Part shown: piece after piece, positions 62,057 to 64,000 of the stretch
Layout: every line of letters begins with the position of its first letter
How positions within the stretch are numbered: position 1 is the first letter of the stretch
Assembly: GCA_944325685.1 (NCBI GenBank)
Contig: CALVBC010000017.1
Location: forward strand, 1 to 64,000
Direction: 5' to 3'
DNA length: 64,000 nt
From: an uncultured Erysipelotrichaceae bacterium
GTDB taxonomy: Bacteria; Bacillota_I; Bacilli_A; Erysipelotrichales; Erysipelotrichaceae
Notes under the pieces: model-generated
Seen by the model: the letters and a program-made list of their open reading frames with translations, nothing else
Told to the model about the DNA's origin: nothing
Database searches by the model: none
Translations under genes and position numbers: made by a program

Positions 62057-62805
62057 TCACTCCCCTTTAATAATAAGGTCAAAGTATCCGAGATCTTGGA
62101 AAAGAAGTCCTCATAGCGCATGTCACCTTTATATAGCTCATGGAAGATGATGCCATCTTTGATGAATAAGACCCTAGAAGCGTAACTTGCCGCTTTGACA
62201 CTGTGGGTGACCATAAGGATCGTCTGGCCACTTTGGTTGATCTTTTCAAAGATCCCTAACAATTCATCACTACTCCTTGAATCAAGGGCACCTGTTGGCT
62301 CATCAGCTAAGATGAGCTTTGGTCTATTTATTAAGGCCCTGGCAACAGCGACTCTTTGTTTTTGGCCACCGGATATCTCATAAGGGTATTTCTTTAATAA
62401 ACCCTCTATCCCTAAAGCCTTAGCGATCGGTATGAGCCTTTCCATCATGTCCTGGTATTTGAAGTTAGCTAGGACAAGTGGAAGTAAGATATTATCCTGA
62501 TTATTGAAATTCGCTAATAGGTCAAATTCTTGGAAGACAAAGCCGAGGTTTTCTCTTCTAAAGACCGTGATATCCTTCTCTTTGATCTCCCTTAGTGACT
62601 TACCTTTGAGGTAAACATCACCATCTGTTGGTCGATCTAAAGCCGCTAAGATATTCAAAAGCGTCGTCTTACCACTGCCGGATTCACCCATGATGGCGAC
62701 AAATTCCCCTTCGCTCACCTTAAAATCGACACCGTTTAATGCTGTAGTTTTATTACCACGTGTTGCGTATACCTTTTTGATATTCCTGACATCTAAAAGT
62801 TCCAT
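62053..62805 (-). CDS. BceA-type ABC transporter ATPase
   Basis: 250 aa. GESGSGKTTLLNILAALD (Walker A), QEFDLL (Q loop), EISGGQKQRVAVARALINRP (signature), LILADEPTGALDS (Walker B) and VTHS (H loop) are complete. MacB/LolD class, matches the permease next to it. Confidence 0.96.
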   Translation of the reverse strand: MELLDVRNIKKVYATRGNKTTALNGVDFKVSEGEFVAIMGESGSGKTTLLNILAALDRPTDGDVYLKGKSLREIKEKDITVFRRENLGFVFQEFDLLANFNNQDNILLPLVLANFKYQDMMERLIPIAKALGIEGLLKKYPYEISGGQKQRVAVARALINRPKLILADEPTGALDSRSSDELLGIFEKINQSGQTILMVTHSVKAASYASRVLFIKDGIIFHELYKGDMRYEDFFSKISDTLTLLLKGSE

Positions 62806-62892
62806 ATACTTTCCTCCTACAGCTATATTCTACTTTTTTGCCTTTTTTGCTTCCTTGATCTTAGCTTACAGATAAAGCTTTAAAGCTTACGC

Positions 62893-63873
62893 TTATGTAA
62901 GATGATCAAAAGTGAGCTTATTAGGCTTAAAGTATAGGGCTACTTTAGTCCCTTCATTGACGATAGAAGTGACACTTATATCGATATCGAGGATATCGCA
63001 ATACTTCTTGGTCAAATATAAACCGATACCACTAGCTCTCTTATACTTATGACCGACCTTACCACTATAGCCCTTATCAAAGATCAAAGGCAGGTCTTCT
63101 TTAGCGATCCCGATACCGGTATCTTCGATATATAAGGTGTCATCTTTAAAGGTTATCGTGATCGTGCCACTACTTTTGGTGTACTTTAAGGCATTGCCTA
63201 ATATTTGACCGATGATAAAAGCCAACCATTTCTCATCGGATAAAACCATATGTTCGACTTTACCGTAGACCAACTTGATCTTCTTTTGGATGAAGAAGGT
63301 CCGATAATAGCGGATCTCTTCGGTTATGACCTTATCAAGATCAACTTGCGTAAAATGATAATCATGATCATTTTCGATGACTTTGAGATAGGAAAGGACC
63401 ATCTCGACATAACCTTCGATCTTTAAAAGCTCCATCATCAGGGCTGGTTCATCTTTATCCTCTAATAATAGGCGCATCGCTGCGATCGGCGTTTTGATCT
63501 GATGAGCCCAGATCGTATAGTAATCGATGATATCACGATACTTGTCGACTTCTTTGGCATTACTGGTCCTGATCATCTCTTTGAGATCTTCGATGATCTT
63601 AAGATACTCATCTTCGATGATATCTCCACCTCTAATATCGATATCACTCTCTAGATCTTTTAAAGACATAACACGCTTTGTATGTCTTAGAAACTTGATA
63701 AAAGAAAGGATGAAATAAGGGATGATGATGCATAATGATAAGACATCGATATAGATAAAGACTTCCTTTTCGACATCATAGAGAAAAAGGCCGCTATTAA
63801 AGGCGGCTAAGATCAAGATACATAAAGCGATGACCCCTCTTTTGGTCTTTAAAAAACTAGTCAGTATCTTCAT
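62893..63873 (-). CDS. BceS-type intramembrane-sensing histidine kinase
   Basis: 326 aa. Two close membrane helices with a very short external loop (GVIALCILILAAFNSGLFLY; IYIDVLSLCIIIPYFILSF), then HisKA (YYTIWAHQIKTPIAAMRLLL) and HATPase (GNALKYTKSSGT, RASGIGLYLTKKY). Such kinases sense through the ABC transporter. ATG 63873 is preferred; it overlaps the response-regulator end by 17 bp. Confidence 0.92.
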   Translation of the reverse strand: MKILTSFLKTKRGVIALCILILAAFNSGLFLYDVEKEVFIYIDVLSLCIIIPYFILSFIKFLRHTKRVMSLKDLESDIDIRGGDIIEDEYLKIIEDLKEMIRTSNAKEVDKYRDIIDYYTIWAHQIKTPIAAMRLLLEDKDEPALMMELLKIEGYVEMVLSYLKVIENDHDYHFTQVDLDKVITEEIRYYRTFFIQKKIKLVYGKVEHMVLSDEKWLAFIIGQILGNALKYTKSSGTITITFKDDTLYIEDTGIGIAKEDLPLIFDKGYSGKVGHKYKRASGIGLYLTKKYCDILDIDISVTSIVNEGTKVALYFKPNKLTFDHLT

Positions 63874-64000
63874 CTTTGACGATATAACCTTGACCTTTCT
63901 TCGTCTTGATAAAGTCATGTAGACCGATATCTTCAAGCTTTTTACGTAAGCGCGCGATATTGACTGTCAGTGTATTGTCGTCGATGAATTCACTGGTCTC
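63857..64000 (-). CDS. BceR-type response regulator, C-terminal end only
   Basis: About 47 codons are visible before the stop at 63857-63859: a winged-helix end with DDNTLTVNIARLRKKLEDIG and IKTKKGQGYIV. The N-terminal receiver lies beyond the right edge. With the kinase and ABC genes it forms a BceRSAB-type operon. Confidence 0.85.
   Translation of the reverse strand, partial: ETSEFIDDNTLTVNIARLRKKLEDIGLHDFIKTKKGQGYIVKDEDTD

Overview
The window is bacterial chromosomal DNA with the genetic code read in the usual way: TGG is Trp, and TGA is the stop in the many ATGA gene overlaps. Low-to-moderate GC, consensus or extended -10 promoters, Bacillota-type operons (cdaA-ybbR-glmM, glgC/glgD pairs, a BceRSAB-type module, a class B sortase) and a tmRNA tag ending in AFAA point to a Bacillota lineage. 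An Erysipelotrichia-like gut bacterium is my best guess, but this is an inference from gene content.

Region 1 (1-5212) is accessory. Two paralogous surface-protein cassettes share an exact 37-bp 5' boundary and lack both a signal peptide and a Shine-Dalgarno sequence. Between them lie a frameshifted orphan macrodomain gene and an AlbA_2/winged-helix regulator; a VapBC-type toxin-antitoxin pair and about 740 bp of decayed sequence follow. Short direct repeats spaced by whole helical turns (11 or about 21-22 bp) occur in several gaps, with a different sequence in each set. Region 2 (5213-8769) holds two glycosyltransferases, a dTDP-glucose 4,6-dehydratase and the tmRNA. Region 3 (8770-17740) carries a large beta-helix adhesin with a (TGTC)19 tract upstream, a thioredoxin-like gene, a leucine-rich-repeat/MBG surface protein interrupted by an in-frame TGA, a flavodoxin-type reductase and an unrecognised membrane protein.

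Region 4 (17741-20700) is an ankyrin/EF-G-paralogue operon behind a translated leader peptide and an intrinsic terminator, which looks like ribosome-mediated attenuation. Region 5 (20727-32305) is a glycogen operon transcribed leftward (glgP, pulA, glgC, glgD, glgA, glgB), followed by degV and a YgjP-like metallopeptidase. Region 6 (32306-43160) is housekeeping and regulation: ispG, a ZIP transporter, a PEPCK/HPrK-like P-loop protein, an aminotransferase, a WYL regulator, DNA polymerase IV with a small partner, MarR-DegV, dut and four tRNAs.

Region 7 (43160-57515) is envelope biology: a beta-lactamase-like hydrolase, M28 peptidase, class B sortase, VanY-like lipoprotein, DeoD, Ddl, a membrane-anchored MurF-like ligase, a two-component system and the GlmM-YbbR-CdaA block. 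Region 8 (57516-64000) has a TraB-family protein, a CNNM/CorC protein and a BceRSAB-type peptide-sensing and export module cut by the right edge.

The strongest leads are the attenuator ahead of the EF-G paralogue, the phased repeat sets of region 1, a shared C-terminal tail (EF-hand loop, Cys pair, terminal PDTxAR) on surface proteins, and the TGA that cuts that tail off one of them.
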